Shown here piece after piece: positions 22,592 through 33,400 of a DNA stretch of 38,823 nucleotides. The notes under the pieces are model-generated. The model searched no databases. It was given only the letters and a program-made list of their open reading frames with translations, and was not told the origin of the DNA. A program made the translations under genes and the position numbers. Source of the stretch: Bacteroidales bacterium (GTDB taxonomy: Bacteria; Bacteroidota; Bacteroidia; Bacteroidales; UBA932); the NCBI GenBank assembly GCA_015060205.1, contig SUYY01000023.1, positions 1 to 38,823 on the forward strand, read 5' to 3'. How positions within the stretch are numbered: the first letter of the stretch is position 1; every line of letters starts with the position of its first letter.

Positions 22592-24484
22592 TTAAAGATT
22601 TTTAAGATAGACGACCTTTTCAAGTTCGCCGGTCTTGTTTGTGACTGCGTCATATATAGAAGCATTGAATGCGCCCACACAGTCATCAGAGATGTTGAGT
22701 TCGTCCTTAGAAATGCTGAGTTCAATGATATAACCCTCATCCTCGTCGCTGTTGTCGTCAATTGTTCCTCCCAAGCCGACCTTCATTACAGCAGTTGATT
22801 CTATGACTGACCATTTGCCGGAGTTATATCTGCTTATCGACATCCTTCCGTCAGGCACGAGCGTCAGTCTCATTGCACCATTTGCCACGACATCTCCAGG
22901 CGCAACAGGTGAAAGGATGAGAGTGACCTTATCTCTCTTGGAGAGGGTCTTATCATGTGCCTCCACGAGGAAATAGACATTGTCGGAATCGCTTGAAGAA
23001 CGCACTGACGCATTGGTAGTCTCTCCAGCATCAAGATACAAGGCATCATCTGTGGCAGCCCAGTCAGAATTGGATGCATCCATCACAGGCGTTCTCTTCG
23101 TCGCTTTGATGTCGTGATTGAGAGCAAACTTGGCGAGAGCGATACCTCTTACGCCATCCTGAGAACATTTGTTCACCATAATCAGGGTATGCGGATCAGC
23201 GACTGTCTCTGATGACCATCCTCCATATTTTGGGAAAGGAGAAGAAGAACATACCTTCTGCCAGTTTCTTGCCTTATGGTCTCCAACCCTGTACATCAGT
23301 CTGGAGTTGGCGTTCTGAGTATAGGTAAGCACTGTTTCTCCCGAAGGGAACTGAGCAATGGCAGGACCTATGCCATCCTTTCCTCCGTCAAGGTCGTCTA
23401 TCCTCTGACAATCAGCCTTCACCGTATGGTCTTCAGGAAGGTATTTCCAGTTGCCGTCCTCCGGAGAGAACACCACGGAAATGCTATGCTTCTGCGCGCT
23501 GCTGGTCCATGAATCCACGACCTCCACCGCAAATGCAAACTGCTTGGAGTCATTGAGCAGGACTCCGACCGGCATCTGGTCGCTTGCCAGATACTGATTC
23601 TTTTTCTCAGACCAATATACAGACCTCATGACGAAGTAAGGATATTCTCCCCTCTCCGGCTCCCAGGTCTTGCCTCCGTCCTTTGAGATGACAAGTGCGG
23701 TACCAGAATTGGCATCTGAAATCCATGGGCGCGGATAGGCAAAATAGCAATGGATGTCTCCATTTGGCAACTGGATCAGATGAGACTCCCAGTTAGGACC
23801 CTTGAAGAGATGGAACTCCTCACCCCAGGTCTGTCCGTTATCCTTGGATATCTTGCCGATGAGGCCGTGGTCGAGCCATCCGTCCAACTTGTAATAAGAG
23901 CCGACGCTTCTGTAAGAACTGACTACAAGCAGGTCGCCGTTTGAAAGGACGAGATGGTTGGCATTGGTGAAGTCATGGGAATCTTCCTTTCCTAAACTAT
24001 TGGTAACAAACCTCTGCTTCCAGAGAACGCCTTTATACTCCCAGTTGACGAAATCCTCGCTTGTCGCATAGTAGGTGCTGTGGCCGTTTCCGTTATTTGA
24101 TCCCACAGCAGCCTGATATGTAAGGAAATATGTACCGTCCTTTAGAACTGACACTCGAGGGTAGTTCGGATAACTGACCCTGAGAGACTTGGCTGGAATC
24201 TCGATATATGTAGAAGACATCTTCACGATGGAAGAGCGGGATGTGAGTCCTGCGTGAGAGTTTATCTCTACTTTTCCCTGATTCAGTTCCTCAAAGTTGG
24301 AGAGATTCAGAGACTGAGGCTCCTGAAGAGAGTCCTGAGGACTTTCCGGAAGTGAGTCGTCCGGCTGTTCCTGAGAGCCACCCTGAGAATCGTCAGGAAT
24401 ATTATCAGGAGTGCAGGATACAACCCCGGTCAACAAGGCAAAAGCCACACTGAAAGAGCCAAAAACAATAAGAGATTTCTTCAT
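22592..24484 (-). CDS. Sialidase-fold (BNR) lipoprotein with CBM9-like C-terminus, copy 1
   Basis: This 630-residue lipoprotein has the anchor Cys24 (VVSC) and a low-complexity Ser/Pro/Gln/Asp tether (25-60). A sialidase-superfamily propeller follows with Asp-boxes SKDNGQTW (213-220) and SKDGGKTW (267-274), then a CBM9-like sandwich (about 463-630, DNVYFLVEAHD). YPRVSVLKDG replaces the sialidase FRIP motif. E233 (GPNWESHL) and E321 (FAVEVV) match the acidic pair in copy 2 and resemble GH93 active-site positions. It is the fourth gene of the fimbrillin-SusC-SusD operon, 16 bases after SusD, which makes it the likely surface endo- or exo-acting hydrolase of the locus. The activity is not determined. 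Confidence 0.8.
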   Translation of the reverse strand: MKKSLIVFGSFSVAFALLTGVVSCTPDNIPDDSQGGSQEQPDDSLPESPQDSLQEPQSLNLSNFEELNQGKVEINSHAGLTSRSSIVKMSSTYIEIPAKSLRVSYPNYPRVSVLKDGTYFLTYQAAVGSNNGNGHSTYYATSEDFVNWEYKGVLWKQRFVTNSLGKEDSHDFTNANHLVLSNGDLLVVSSYRSVGSYYKLDGWLDHGLIGKISKDNGQTWGEEFHLFKGPNWESHLIQLPNGDIHCYFAYPRPWISDANSGTALVISKDGGKTWEPERGEYPYFVMRSVYWSEKKNQYLASDQMPVGVLLNDSKQFAFAVEVVDSWTSSAQKHSISVVFSPEDGNWKYLPEDHTVKADCQRIDDLDGGKDGIGPAIAQFPSGETVLTYTQNANSRLMYRVGDHKARNWQKVCSSSPFPKYGGWSSETVADPHTLIMVNKCSQDGVRGIALAKFALNHDIKATKRTPVMDASNSDWAATDDALYLDAGETTNASVRSSSDSDNVYFLVEAHDKTLSKRDKVTLILSPVAPGDVVANGAMRLTLVPDGRMSISRYNSGKWSVIESTAVMKVGLGGTIDDNSDEDEGYIIELSISKDELNISDDCVGAFNASIYDAVTNKTGELEKVVYLKNL

Positions 24485-24499
24485 ATACTCGTTAAACTT

Positions 24500-26272
24500 T
24501 TAATTGATCCAACCGTCATTCTGCTCGAGGGCATTGTTTTTCTCTGTCTCTGAACGAGGTATCGGCCATAATTCATAATAATCTCCTCCGAGGTTATATT
24601 TCTGAATAACACCACCCCAGGCATGTGTCAGACCGTTGTCATTACCGAACTTGTCCTCCTTCCATGTGCCCCATCTGAGTTCGTCGAAATAGAGCACCTG
24701 CTCTCCGGCAAGTTCCCATTTCCTTTCCTTGCGGATACGTTCGCGAAGTTCCTCCTGCGATGTCACTGCGGCACCCTTATAATCAGCGGAGTTCAGTTCT
24801 GCGACTCCTGCACGCGCTCTGACCATATTGACACAGGCAAGGGCATCTGCAAACTCGTCCTGTTCGTTATGAGCCTCAGCAAGACCAAGAAGCACATCTG
24901 CATAGCGGATGAGAGGAATATCCAGCGGATTGTAAGTTACATGTGTGCATTCGACTCCAACTGCAACAAACTTTCTCAAAGGATAAGAGAGGTTTGTCGG
25001 GGCCGCTGTCTCCAGGTCAAGAACAGGTTCATTCTTAGAGTCGAACGGGAATCGGTACACATAAGTAAGTTCCACGCCGGAAACGCCACCCACATACTCT
25101 GAATAAGGGGTTATTGCAAGCGCTGCGAGACGAGGGTCACGATTCTCATAGGCTGCCTTGATACGGTCTTCATTGCCGGATTCGAGATAAAGTGCCATAT
25201 CTGCTCCGAGATCGGCCTGATTGGTCTTCTCAGAAGAAGAAATGCCGTCACGAAGGAAGTATGCACGTCTTTTTGCAGGCTCAACCGAACTGTAACCAGG
25301 GATTATATCATCCCAGTTGAACGGAGATCCGTCAACATTCTCATATGAGTCAGCAAATCTGGCATTCAGATTATAAGCATTCTGGCCGGTTCCTGAAGTA
25401 CAGTGGTTACCATAGTTAAAACTGTATGCCTGACCATAGCCGCTTTCTTCAGCCATCTGGACTGAGAAGATCATCTCATTGCACTTCTCATTGGCTACAG
25501 TGAACAAGTCGGCATAAGTTCCGTTGGTATAAAGGCCATAACCGCATTCCGCCACCTTCTTGAAGTCAAACTCCGCCTTTTCCCACTCCTCAAGCCACAG
25601 ATAGACCTTTCCCCTGAGAGCATAGGCTGCGCCCTTGGTCACACGGCCCCAGTCGTTTCCTCCCTGTTCATATTTTTCAGGAAGTGACTCACAGGCGATG
25701 CAGTCGTCCAGATCTTTGAGAATGATATCCCACACCCCGGCCTTGTCAGTACGACCTACAGTGAAGTAATATTCCGGAGCATAGTTTTGAAGGAACACGG
25801 GAACGCCACCATAGAGGCAGTTGAGCCTGTAGTACCACCAAGCCCTGAGGAACTTGGCCTCAGCAATCCTCTGTGCCTTCTTTTCCTCAGTCATGTCGGG
25901 AACCTTATGGAAGTTGTTTATAACGTCATTGGCACGATATATTCCTTCATAATAGTTCTGCCATATGGAATTATAAATTCCGTCACCAGTTGTAGCCGCT
26001 CCGGTGAGATGCATGTAAGAAGTTCCCACACGGCTGGCATTAGGATCGAATATCTCAGTGAAACAGTCAAGGTTGGTTGCCCACTGGGCCACATGACCAT
26101 AACGAAGAGAGTTATATGCTCCCGTCACCACAGACTCTGCGGTTTCTGCGGCAGTAAACATTGTTCCTGAACTGAGGGATCCTGTAGGTACTTTTGTCAG
26201 AAAGTCTTCACACGAAACAAGTGTGATCATCATTGAGACTCCCGCTGCTATATGTTTAAAATATCTTTTCAT
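24500..26272 (-). CDS. SusD/RagB family outer-membrane lipoprotein
   Basis: This 590-residue lipoprotein (anchor Cys21, LVSCEDFL) is the glycan-binding lid of the SusCD transporter. Typical features are EDFLTKVPTGSLS at the N-terminus, TPR-like helices around AEAKFLRAWWYYRLNCLYGGVPVF, and the C-terminal IRKERKWELAGEQVLYFDELRWG and LWPIPRSE motifs. It lies 12 bases after susC, as in nearly all such pairs. The sequence does not show which glycan it binds. Confidence 0.96.
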   Translation of the reverse strand: MKRYFKHIAAGVSMMITLVSCEDFLTKVPTGSLSSGTMFTAAETAESVVTGAYNSLRYGHVAQWATNLDCFTEIFDPNASRVGTSYMHLTGAATTGDGIYNSIWQNYYEGIYRANDVINNFHKVPDMTEEKKAQRIAEAKFLRAWWYYRLNCLYGGVPVFLQNYAPEYYFTVGRTDKAGVWDIILKDLDDCIACESLPEKYEQGGNDWGRVTKGAAYALRGKVYLWLEEWEKAEFDFKKVAECGYGLYTNGTYADLFTVANEKCNEMIFSVQMAEESGYGQAYSFNYGNHCTSGTGQNAYNLNARFADSYENVDGSPFNWDDIIPGYSSVEPAKRRAYFLRDGISSSEKTNQADLGADMALYLESGNEDRIKAAYENRDPRLAALAITPYSEYVGGVSGVELTYVYRFPFDSKNEPVLDLETAAPTNLSYPLRKFVAVGVECTHVTYNPLDIPLIRYADVLLGLAEAHNEQDEFADALACVNMVRARAGVAELNSADYKGAAVTSQEELRERIRKERKWELAGEQVLYFDELRWGTWKEDKFGNDNGLTHAWGGVIQKYNLGGDYYELWPIPRSETEKNNALEQNDGWIN

Positions 26273-26284
26273 AAACTACAGTTG

Positions 26285-29200
26285 TTAAAAAGTAAGGTTC
26301 AGACCGAGCGAATACTGGCGCAGTGAGGAATAGAGATTATTGTAATTGGTATATTCCGGATCGACACCAGGATATGAGGTAAGACAGAAGAGGTTGTCAC
26401 CTGAAACATATACTCTCAGATTCTTTATCTTGACCTTGTTCATCCACTTTGACGGCAACGTATAACCGAGGGTCACTGCCTTCAGTTTCATATAGTCCGT
26501 CTTGTACAGCCATAAGGCACTCGCTCCTCCGTTCTGTTCCGCGCCATAATTCAATGTCAGACGTCCATTCTTGGAAGTGAGGTTTGTACGTGGGTCATCA
26601 GGATTCTCCGGATCATAGAAATAGTGGTCATACGCTATTCTGGCAGGGAAAGTTACTGACGGACTGGACATTGCATTACAGTTATATGCTTCTGCCTTCC
26701 AGAACCTTACACCACCAAGAGAGCCTATAAAACTGACGGACAGGTCAATTCCCTTCCATCCCAGATTGAAATCGAGTCCGAAGAAAGCCAGAGGGTTGAA
26801 GGAACCCATGAATTTCCTGTCGTTATCATTTCCGTAGAAACGGTCACCGTTGGTATCTGCCAGAAGGTAGTCTCCATACCATATTCCATTCTTTCCAATA
26901 TCCATATTCTTTGGTCCGAAACGGTTTCCGGCTGCAAACATAGCCTCAAGCCATTTCATATCTTCCGGAGTACGGATCATACCGTCTTTAGGACCACCGT
27001 TCGGGTTGACAGAGCCATCATCAAAGAAATAGTCTCCGGTTCCCTTATATACCGGGATAAGATAGACCTCTCCCAATGTCCTGCCTTCAACAACGCGGCT
27101 TGTAGTATTCTGGTGATAACTTGTAGTCGAGTATCCGGTCGCAGTAGTAGCCTCACCGTAGTTGGTCTTGTATTCCCTTACACCATTTTCATCTGTAACC
27201 CAACCGGCCTCGTACGCACCGCGATATTTAACCACCTTGTTCCAGTTGCGTGTGATATTACCGGATATGCCGTATGTGAAATCTCCTTTGGAATCCTTCC
27301 AGCCCAAGGTGAACTCTATACCCCTGTTGAGGATACTGTACATATTGGTCTTAGGAGGGGTCTTGGTTCCCTGAGACGAACTGAGGATTGCATTGGCAAG
27401 GATTCCATCAGTATATTTGTTATAGAAGTCAGTCTCAAAAGTAAGTCTGTTACCGAAGGCAGCAAAGTCAAGACCGATGTCTGTAGTCGTGGTCGTCTCC
27501 CACTCGAGAGCATTGTTGGAAAGGGATGCTACATATCCAGGAGTCAGGACATCAGTACCGAACACATAATTATATCCTGAACTGTAACGGGAGATATAGT
27601 CGTAGTTGCCGATGGAATGGTTTCCGAGTTTACCCCATGATGCACGGAGTTTGAGGTTGTCTATGAAAGTTATATCCTCCATCCAAGGCTCCTTGTTGAT
27701 TCTCCATCCAGCAGACACAGACGGGAAGAAACCCCAACGTGATTCGCTTGCAAAACGTGAAGATGCGTCATATCGGAAGTTGACCTCAGCCATATAACGG
27801 CCGTCATATGCATAGGATGCTCTTCCGAAGACAGCGGCAGTGGAAAATGAACTGTAACTGCCGGTGATGGTACCCACGTTCACGATATTGTTGAATTCGG
27901 ATAGGATGGAATTTGAGAATTGGTTCTTGGACATTGATGATGTCCTGTAATGGTAGTCATAGGCTTCAAAACCGACAATGGCGCTTACATCATGCTTTCC
28001 GAACGTCTTGGCCCAACTGAGATTAGTGGACAGGGTCCAGTCATAGGCATTGGTATTGGTCTCTGTGGCTCCTGATCTTGAAAGGTCACTCTGGTCATAT
28101 ACAATCTCGCCCTTGCTGAAAGAGAAGGCACTGGACGGGTAACGCTTGAAGATCGAGCGCAAGTCGTTCCATTTATAGTTTGCAGAGGCACTGTATTTGA
28201 AGCCTAAAGGCAGTGTGATGTTCACGTAGGCTGTAGCATTGATATCGTGAGTGGTGTCCATACCATTCGCCTGATGGATGAAGTACCATGAGTTTCTGAC
28301 CATCGCATCATCTTCAGTGTTCTCATACCAACCGAACTTGCCATCGTAATATGGATAAACAGACGGCAGGGATCTGGATATCATTCCCACCTGGGAACCC
28401 CAGTCTGTGGTCTCCCTTTCACTTCTATAGCCAAAGAATCTTGCACCGATCTCAAGCCAGTCAGTAATCTGAGAACTGACATTAGTGCGGAACTGGTATT
28501 TCTTTACACCCATCGATGCGAATACTCCAGGATTATTCATATAGTCAAGGCTGACACGATACCTGGTCTTTGCAGTCGATCCTGTAGCCGACAATGAATG
28601 TTTCTGGTAGATTCCCGGGGTAAACATCTCCTCCATCCACGCAACATTAGGATAGGCAACATAGTTAGGATAGCCGGACGCGGCTATTCCATACGGATTT
28701 TTTTCTGCTTCTCTCCACAAATCGATCATTGCTTGAGAATAGACTGCATCCTTATCGATATTATACGCCGCCTCATTTGTAAATTCCATATAATCAGCAT
28801 AATTGCTCACCTGCTCAAGCGTATTTGCCGGCTCCTGGTAAGCGAATATGGCATTATATTCGATTGTGGATGAACCTTCCTTTGCGCTCTTGGTGGTCAC
28901 GAGCACGACTCCGTTTGCACCTCTGTTACCATAGATGGCACAAGATGCAGCATCCTTGAGGATGGAGATGGTCTCGATGTCCGTCGGATTCACCTTGGAA
29001 AGAGATGACTCAAAGCCATCGACTATCACCAGCGGGGAAGCATCATTGAGAGTACCGATACCCCTGACTCTGATGTCGATGGTTTCGGTTCCCGGCATAC
29101 TTGATGTCTGGGAAACCTGCACACCGGCACTTGCACCACGGAGCATGGCGGCAGTTGTAGTCACAGGTCTTGACTCAGCAATATCGGAGTAGTTCACAGT

Positions 29201-29566
29201 GGCTACGGCACCGGTCACATTGACCTTCTTCTGAACACCGTAACCGACCACCACTGTCTCCTCAAGAAATTCTGACGAAGTCTTCATGACCACATCGATC
29301 ACAGCCTTGTCTGCGACTGTGATACGCTGCGGTTCAAAACCGATGAAATCGAAGACAAGGACTGAACCCTTGTCAGCATTGATGGAATATTTTCCGTCAA
29401 CATCCGTAATGGTACCGTTGGTGGTCCCGTCCACCAGCACGGATGTTCCGGTCAAAGGATAGCCGCTTTCATCCAGGACTGTTCCTGTAATCACGTTCTG
29501 TGCATATGCCGCCACTCCTGTGAAGAGGACGAGCAACATGGTAAAGCATCTGTATATCTTGTTCAT
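26285..29566 (-). CDS. SusC/RagA family TonB-dependent outer-membrane transporter
   Basis: This 1093-residue protein imports oligosaccharides through the outer membrane using TonB energy. It has a signal peptide (1-22), a carboxypeptidase-D-like regulatory domain (about 24-100, VITGTVLDESGYPLTGTSVLV), a TonB-box region EETVVVGYG, a plug domain (about 115-230, with RVRGIGTLNDASPLVIVDG and ILKDAASCAIYGNRGANGVV), and a long beta-barrel ending in LGLNLTF, with the terminal Phe expected for barrel insertion. It pairs with SusD downstream and lies 17 bases after the fimbrillin-like gene. Confidence 0.97.
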   Translation of the reverse strand: MNKIYRCFTMLLVLFTGVAAYAQNVITGTVLDESGYPLTGTSVLVDGTTNGTITDVDGKYSINADKGSVLVFDFIGFEPQRITVADKAVIDVVMKTSSEFLEETVVVGYGVQKKVNVTGAVATVNYSDIAESRPVTTTAAMLRGASAGVQVSQTSSMPGTETIDIRVRGIGTLNDASPLVIVDGFESSLSKVNPTDIETISILKDAASCAIYGNRGANGVVLVTTKSAKEGSSTIEYNAIFAYQEPANTLEQVSNYADYMEFTNEAAYNIDKDAVYSQAMIDLWREAEKNPYGIAASGYPNYVAYPNVAWMEEMFTPGIYQKHSLSATGSTAKTRYRVSLDYMNNPGVFASMGVKKYQFRTNVSSQITDWLEIGARFFGYRSERETTDWGSQVGMISRSLPSVYPYYDGKFGWYENTEDDAMVRNSWYFIHQANGMDTTHDINATAYVNITLPLGFKYSASANYKWNDLRSIFKRYPSSAFSFSKGEIVYDQSDLSRSGATETNTNAYDWTLSTNLSWAKTFGKHDVSAIVGFEAYDYHYRTSSMSKNQFSNSILSEFNNIVNVGTITGSYSSFSTAAVFGRASYAYDGRYMAEVNFRYDASSRFASESRWGFFPSVSAGWRINKEPWMEDITFIDNLKLRASWGKLGNHSIGNYDYISRYSSGYNYVFGTDVLTPGYVASLSNNALEWETTTTTDIGLDFAAFGNRLTFETDFYNKYTDGILANAILSSSQGTKTPPKTNMYSILNRGIEFTLGWKDSKGDFTYGISGNITRNWNKVVKYRGAYEAGWVTDENGVREYKTNYGEATTATGYSTTSYHQNTTSRVVEGRTLGEVYLIPVYKGTGDYFFDDGSVNPNGGPKDGMIRTPEDMKWLEAMFAAGNRFGPKNMDIGKNGIWYGDYLLADTNGDRFYGNDNDRKFMGSFNPLAFFGLDFNLGWKGIDLSVSFIGSLGGVRFWKAEAYNCNAMSSPSVTFPARIAYDHYFYDPENPDDPRTNLTSKNGRLTLNYGAEQNGGASALWLYKTDYMKLKAVTLGYTLPSKWMNKVKIKNLRVYVSGDNLFCLTSYPGVDPEYTNYNNLYSSLRQYSLGLNLTF

Positions 29567-29583
29567 AATCCTTATCCTCCTTT

Positions 29584-30459
29584 TTACTTCATTGTAAATG
29601 TGTATGAAGAACCTGCGTCAAAGGTCTGACGGGCATTATACATATCCTTGACAGTTGTGACACCATCGATATCTGTAACCGCCAGTTTGACACCTCCTGT
29701 GACATATTTGGCTTCTCCCATGAGGAATGATACCGTAAGATATCCCGGCTTCATCTCATAGCCGGAAGGTCCGAAGTCAACAGTGATGCTCTTGCTGACA
29801 GTTGTCGGGTCCTCGGTTATCTTCTGTTCGAATACGTCATAAGTGCCGGAGAATGCAAATCTTCCTTTCCATGTTTCATTGCCAGGATACATCCTGATGG
29901 ATTTGATGACCTTGCATGCCGTGTCAGGGATCCTGACAGTCATCTGACATGATGCAGGGGCAGAAAATGACATCGGCACCGGAGCAATGATAGAAGTTAC
30001 AGTCGCATTGGCAACGATGAGCGGAGAAAGTGCCGGAGCATTCTTGTCATAGGTAATCACAGATGGAATGTTCACAGGAACCGCCGCCATGTCGGTACAC
30101 GAAGGGTCATAAGGATAATAAGCATAGAACCTGTAGTTATGGTCACCTTTCTTGCCAACTATGGCATCTCCTTCCGTCTTGGAAAAGAAATAATACGGTG
30201 CCGCCATAGTGTGTCCCATCTTCGAGACAGGAACAGCCGACATGTTCACATCGGTCTTTCCTCCTCTGGTGCATATTCCGCATGCACCGAATGACATTTC
30301 TTCGTTCAGGTTGTACAGAGGAGGCAGGGTGGCCTTGAAAGACACATCCAGACTTTCATAATCGAGAGATGTGTTGCCACAATCATCATAGTTCATGCAG
30401 CCGGAGAAAAGGGGCAAAGCCGCCACACACAGCCACAGTCTATTCAAAACGCGTCTCAT
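29584..30459 (-). CDS. Fimbrillin-like lipoprotein preceding susC
   Basis: This 291-residue lipoprotein, started at ATG 30459, carries the anchor Cys21 (LFSGC). An in-frame upstream codon at 30492 lies inside the predicted promoter. The body, with YRFYAYYPYDPSC, KSIRMYPGN and a final SSYTFTMK, resembles fimbrillin-family/Mfa-like beta-sandwich lipoproteins often placed beside SusCD. It may be a surface or glycan-binding component. As the first gene after a promoter box, it would lead the SusCD operon. Function is inferred from position. Confidence 0.7.
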   Translation of the reverse strand: MRRVLNRLWLCVAALPLFSGCMNYDDCGNTSLDYESLDVSFKATLPPLYNLNEEMSFGACGICTRGGKTDVNMSAVPVSKMGHTMAAPYYFFSKTEGDAIVGKKGDHNYRFYAYYPYDPSCTDMAAVPVNIPSVITYDKNAPALSPLIVANATVTSIIAPVPMSFSAPASCQMTVRIPDTACKVIKSIRMYPGNETWKGRFAFSGTYDVFEQKITEDPTTVSKSITVDFGPSGYEMKPGYLTVSFLMGEAKYVTGGVKLAVTDIDGVTTVKDMYNARQTFDAGSSYTFTMK

Positions 30460-30489
30460 AAATAATAGGATATTAGTTTTTGTTTTCGG

Positions 30490-30497
30490 CAAATTTA
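30490..30497 (-). promoter_or_regulatory. -7 box for the fimbrillin-susC-susD operon
   Basis: TAAATTTG on the minus strand starts immediately after the regulator's TAA stop and ends 31 bases before the ATG at 30459. It suggests that the SusCD operon is transcribed separately from the regulator gene. No -33 TTTG at normal spacing is visible, as expected if a regulator is needed. Confidence 0.5.
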
Positions 30498-33400
30498 TTA
30501 TAATCGTTCATCGCTCTGACCGGTCTTGGTCAAGTTGGGCGTTTTCTTGTATTTTTTGAGCCTATTTCTATACTCTGCCGGAAGGAGTCCATAGACCTCC
30601 TTGAAACATTTGGTGAAATAGGATGGGTATTTAAAACCTACGGCATAACAGATCTCATTCACCCTAACATTTTCACCTTCAAGCATTTTCGCCGCTATGG
30701 CAAGACGTTTCTGCTTGATATACTCATTAGGGGTGGTATCCAGAAGGGACTTCATCCTTCTCACAAGGGAACTTCTGCTCATTGCCATAGAAGTCTCAAG
30801 GTCTGAAGATGAAAATTCCGTATTGCTCAGGTTTTCAATGACAGTTTTCTCCAGAAGATTCAGGAAATCTTCGTCCTTGCTGTCAAGTTTGAGGCGGTGA
30901 ATCTTCATCGAGACGATCGACTGTGATATGGCTGACTCGATGGACATCTCCTTGTTGAAGAGATTCCTTATCGCAGACTGGAGATATTCTCCTGACAACG
31001 GTTTCTCCATGAAGAGGGCCGCACCCTTGTCCATATATGCAATCTTCTTTTTGGTGGAAGCATCTGCTGACAGGATCAGTATAGGTATTCTCGAATGGGC
31101 CTTGTCTTCACGTATCATCCGGCAGAATTCTTCGCCTTCGAAATAGCGGGTATCGATATCTGCGATTATAAGATTTATCTTGACTGTATCGAGGATGACA
31201 AATCCCCTCTTCCCGGTCATTGCGGAAACCACATTATATTCCTGTTCGAGGCAGTTCTTCACCTGCTGGCGCACGGAAACGTCATCGGCGATGAGAAGGA
31301 CATTGACGGGTTTGTCAGAATGCACGGCGATTTCCAACTCGCATTCGAAAGCCTCCAGACGCTCCCTCTCCTTCTTTTCAAGACGACGGGAATAGAGTTC
31401 CGCAAGGATGGAGAAAACGGCAAGAAGCAGAAGCACATAGACAACTATGGCTCCGGGTGTTGCGAGCAGAGGTCTCTCGACTGTGATCAAAATAGGCTTA
31501 TGCGAGACATTCCATTTGCCGTTGGTGTTTGATCCACGCACAAGAAGACGATATGTGCCTGCGGGAACATTGTACCAGAAGACCGACTTGTCCCCGGAAA
31601 CTATCCTAGGAGACTTGTCGTAACCTTCCAGAAAACAGAGTATCCTGTTGTTGGCACCTGTCGAAAAACTAAGCAGTGAAGCACTGATTCCGAAGGAGTT
31701 CTGTCCAGGTCTGAGGCGTATTTCATCGGCTATGTCCACATTGCAGGACAACGGAGAACCAGGCCCAGGCTTCATGACTTCATCCCCGACCCTGAAGTCG
31801 GTGATTACGATATTAGGCGAAAGGTCTCCTGCATGAAAGTGCTCCGGATTGAAGCGCACGAACCCGTTCTGGGATGCAAAGAAGATATTTCCACGTGAAT
31901 CCCTGAGCACTCCCTTCTTCATGACATCGTCCAGAAGACCGGTCGTGGTAGTATAGAGGGAAACATCCTTCGAATCAGGTTTGAAACAAATGATGCCGAC
32001 GTCGGTGGATACCCATATGTTACCCGCCCTGTCATCTACCGCACTGAAGACCACATCGGAAGGAAGATCCGGAACTGTCTTCCTGCTGAACTGCACAAAC
32101 CTGCCGTCTGCCCTGTCGAAAAGGTAGAAGCCGAAACTGAATCCCATGGCCCAGACCCTGTCACGCCCGTCGACATGGACTCCTGAAAGTTTGTTGGTGG
32201 GAAGTCCGTCCGGATAACGGTAGGAATTTATCACTGTATCGTCCGCGGGATTGAAATGCCAGAGTCCGTCCGCATAGGTCGACACCCACAGGCACCCCTT
32301 GCTGTCCTCGTCTATTCCTGTTATGAAACGTCCGCTGAACTCCTTGACCTGCACAAACCCGTCATTGACAGCATCATATCTCATCAGTCCGAGAGTAGTA
32401 CCCACATACAGTTCACCAGAGTCCGTAGCATAGACGACGAAGCATTTGTTGTCTTCCACAGATGCTGTTGCGAAGGAGGCATAACGTCGGACACGTCCGG
32501 TGACGGGATCCAGCCTTACCAGTCCCTTGAGAGAGCCGAGCCAGAGATCCCCGCCATAAAGACAAGGCGAGCAGATCGTCTCCCTGAACTCATGAAGTTC
32601 ATAACGGAACAGTCTGTCCCGGGCAACATCATATCGGAACAGACCTTCCTTCTCCGTGGTCACCCAGACAGTTCCGTGGCCGTCATCTGCGAAACCGCTC
32701 ACGATGCTGTTTTCAAGAGATTTCCCGGCACAGGAATAATACTTTGCAAAATTCTTCTGTTCAGGACCGGAATAATTCAGCCCGCCGTCCTTTGTTCCGG
32801 CCCAGATTCCACCTTCACTGTCCACATAGACAGAAAAGACATAATTGTCAGAGAGGGAGAAACGGTTGTTCTTGTTTTCTTTCAGCACAATGTGGCTTCC
32901 ATCCTCAAGATCATATCTATACAGTCCCTTTGTCGTTGGTATCCATATGCATCTGCCGGAATCCAGGCAGAGTTCAAGAGGAACCGCATCATCCGGAAAT
33001 GCAAGGAGTCTCTTCACGTTTCCCTGCTTGAAATCAATCTCGCACAGACCGTTTCTGACGGTGACTATATATATTATATGGCCTGCCTCCTCACTCTGGG
33101 CCATACCCTCCACATTATCATCTACAAAACTGCCTCCCCCAAATGAAAGTGTCTGAAGGCTGTCCAGTGATGGGGTTGCCTTATAAAGGTCGGTATAATA
33201 AAGGGCAATCCAGAAATCTCCGTTGCTGTCGGTCAAGAAACGACGTATGCCCTGAGGCATCATATAGTTTCCGTCAGTCACAAAATAATTTTTGAGTTCC
33301 CCGCTCTTGAGGTCGTAGGAGAACATGCCCTGGTGATTCACCGTGAGCCAGACCTTGCCCCGATTGAAGGAAATGTTATTGACCTTGTTGTCGATGACAG

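Noticed and set aside
17071..24484. GH33 exo-sialidases
   Set aside because: Asp-boxes are present, but the FRIP motif and an obvious arginine triad are not; a GH93-like layout fits better, so no sialidase activity is claimed.
32256..33146. 296-codon plus-strand frame
   Set aside because: It is antisense to the regulator's propeller repeats and has Cys/His-rich composition typical of a shadow frame.
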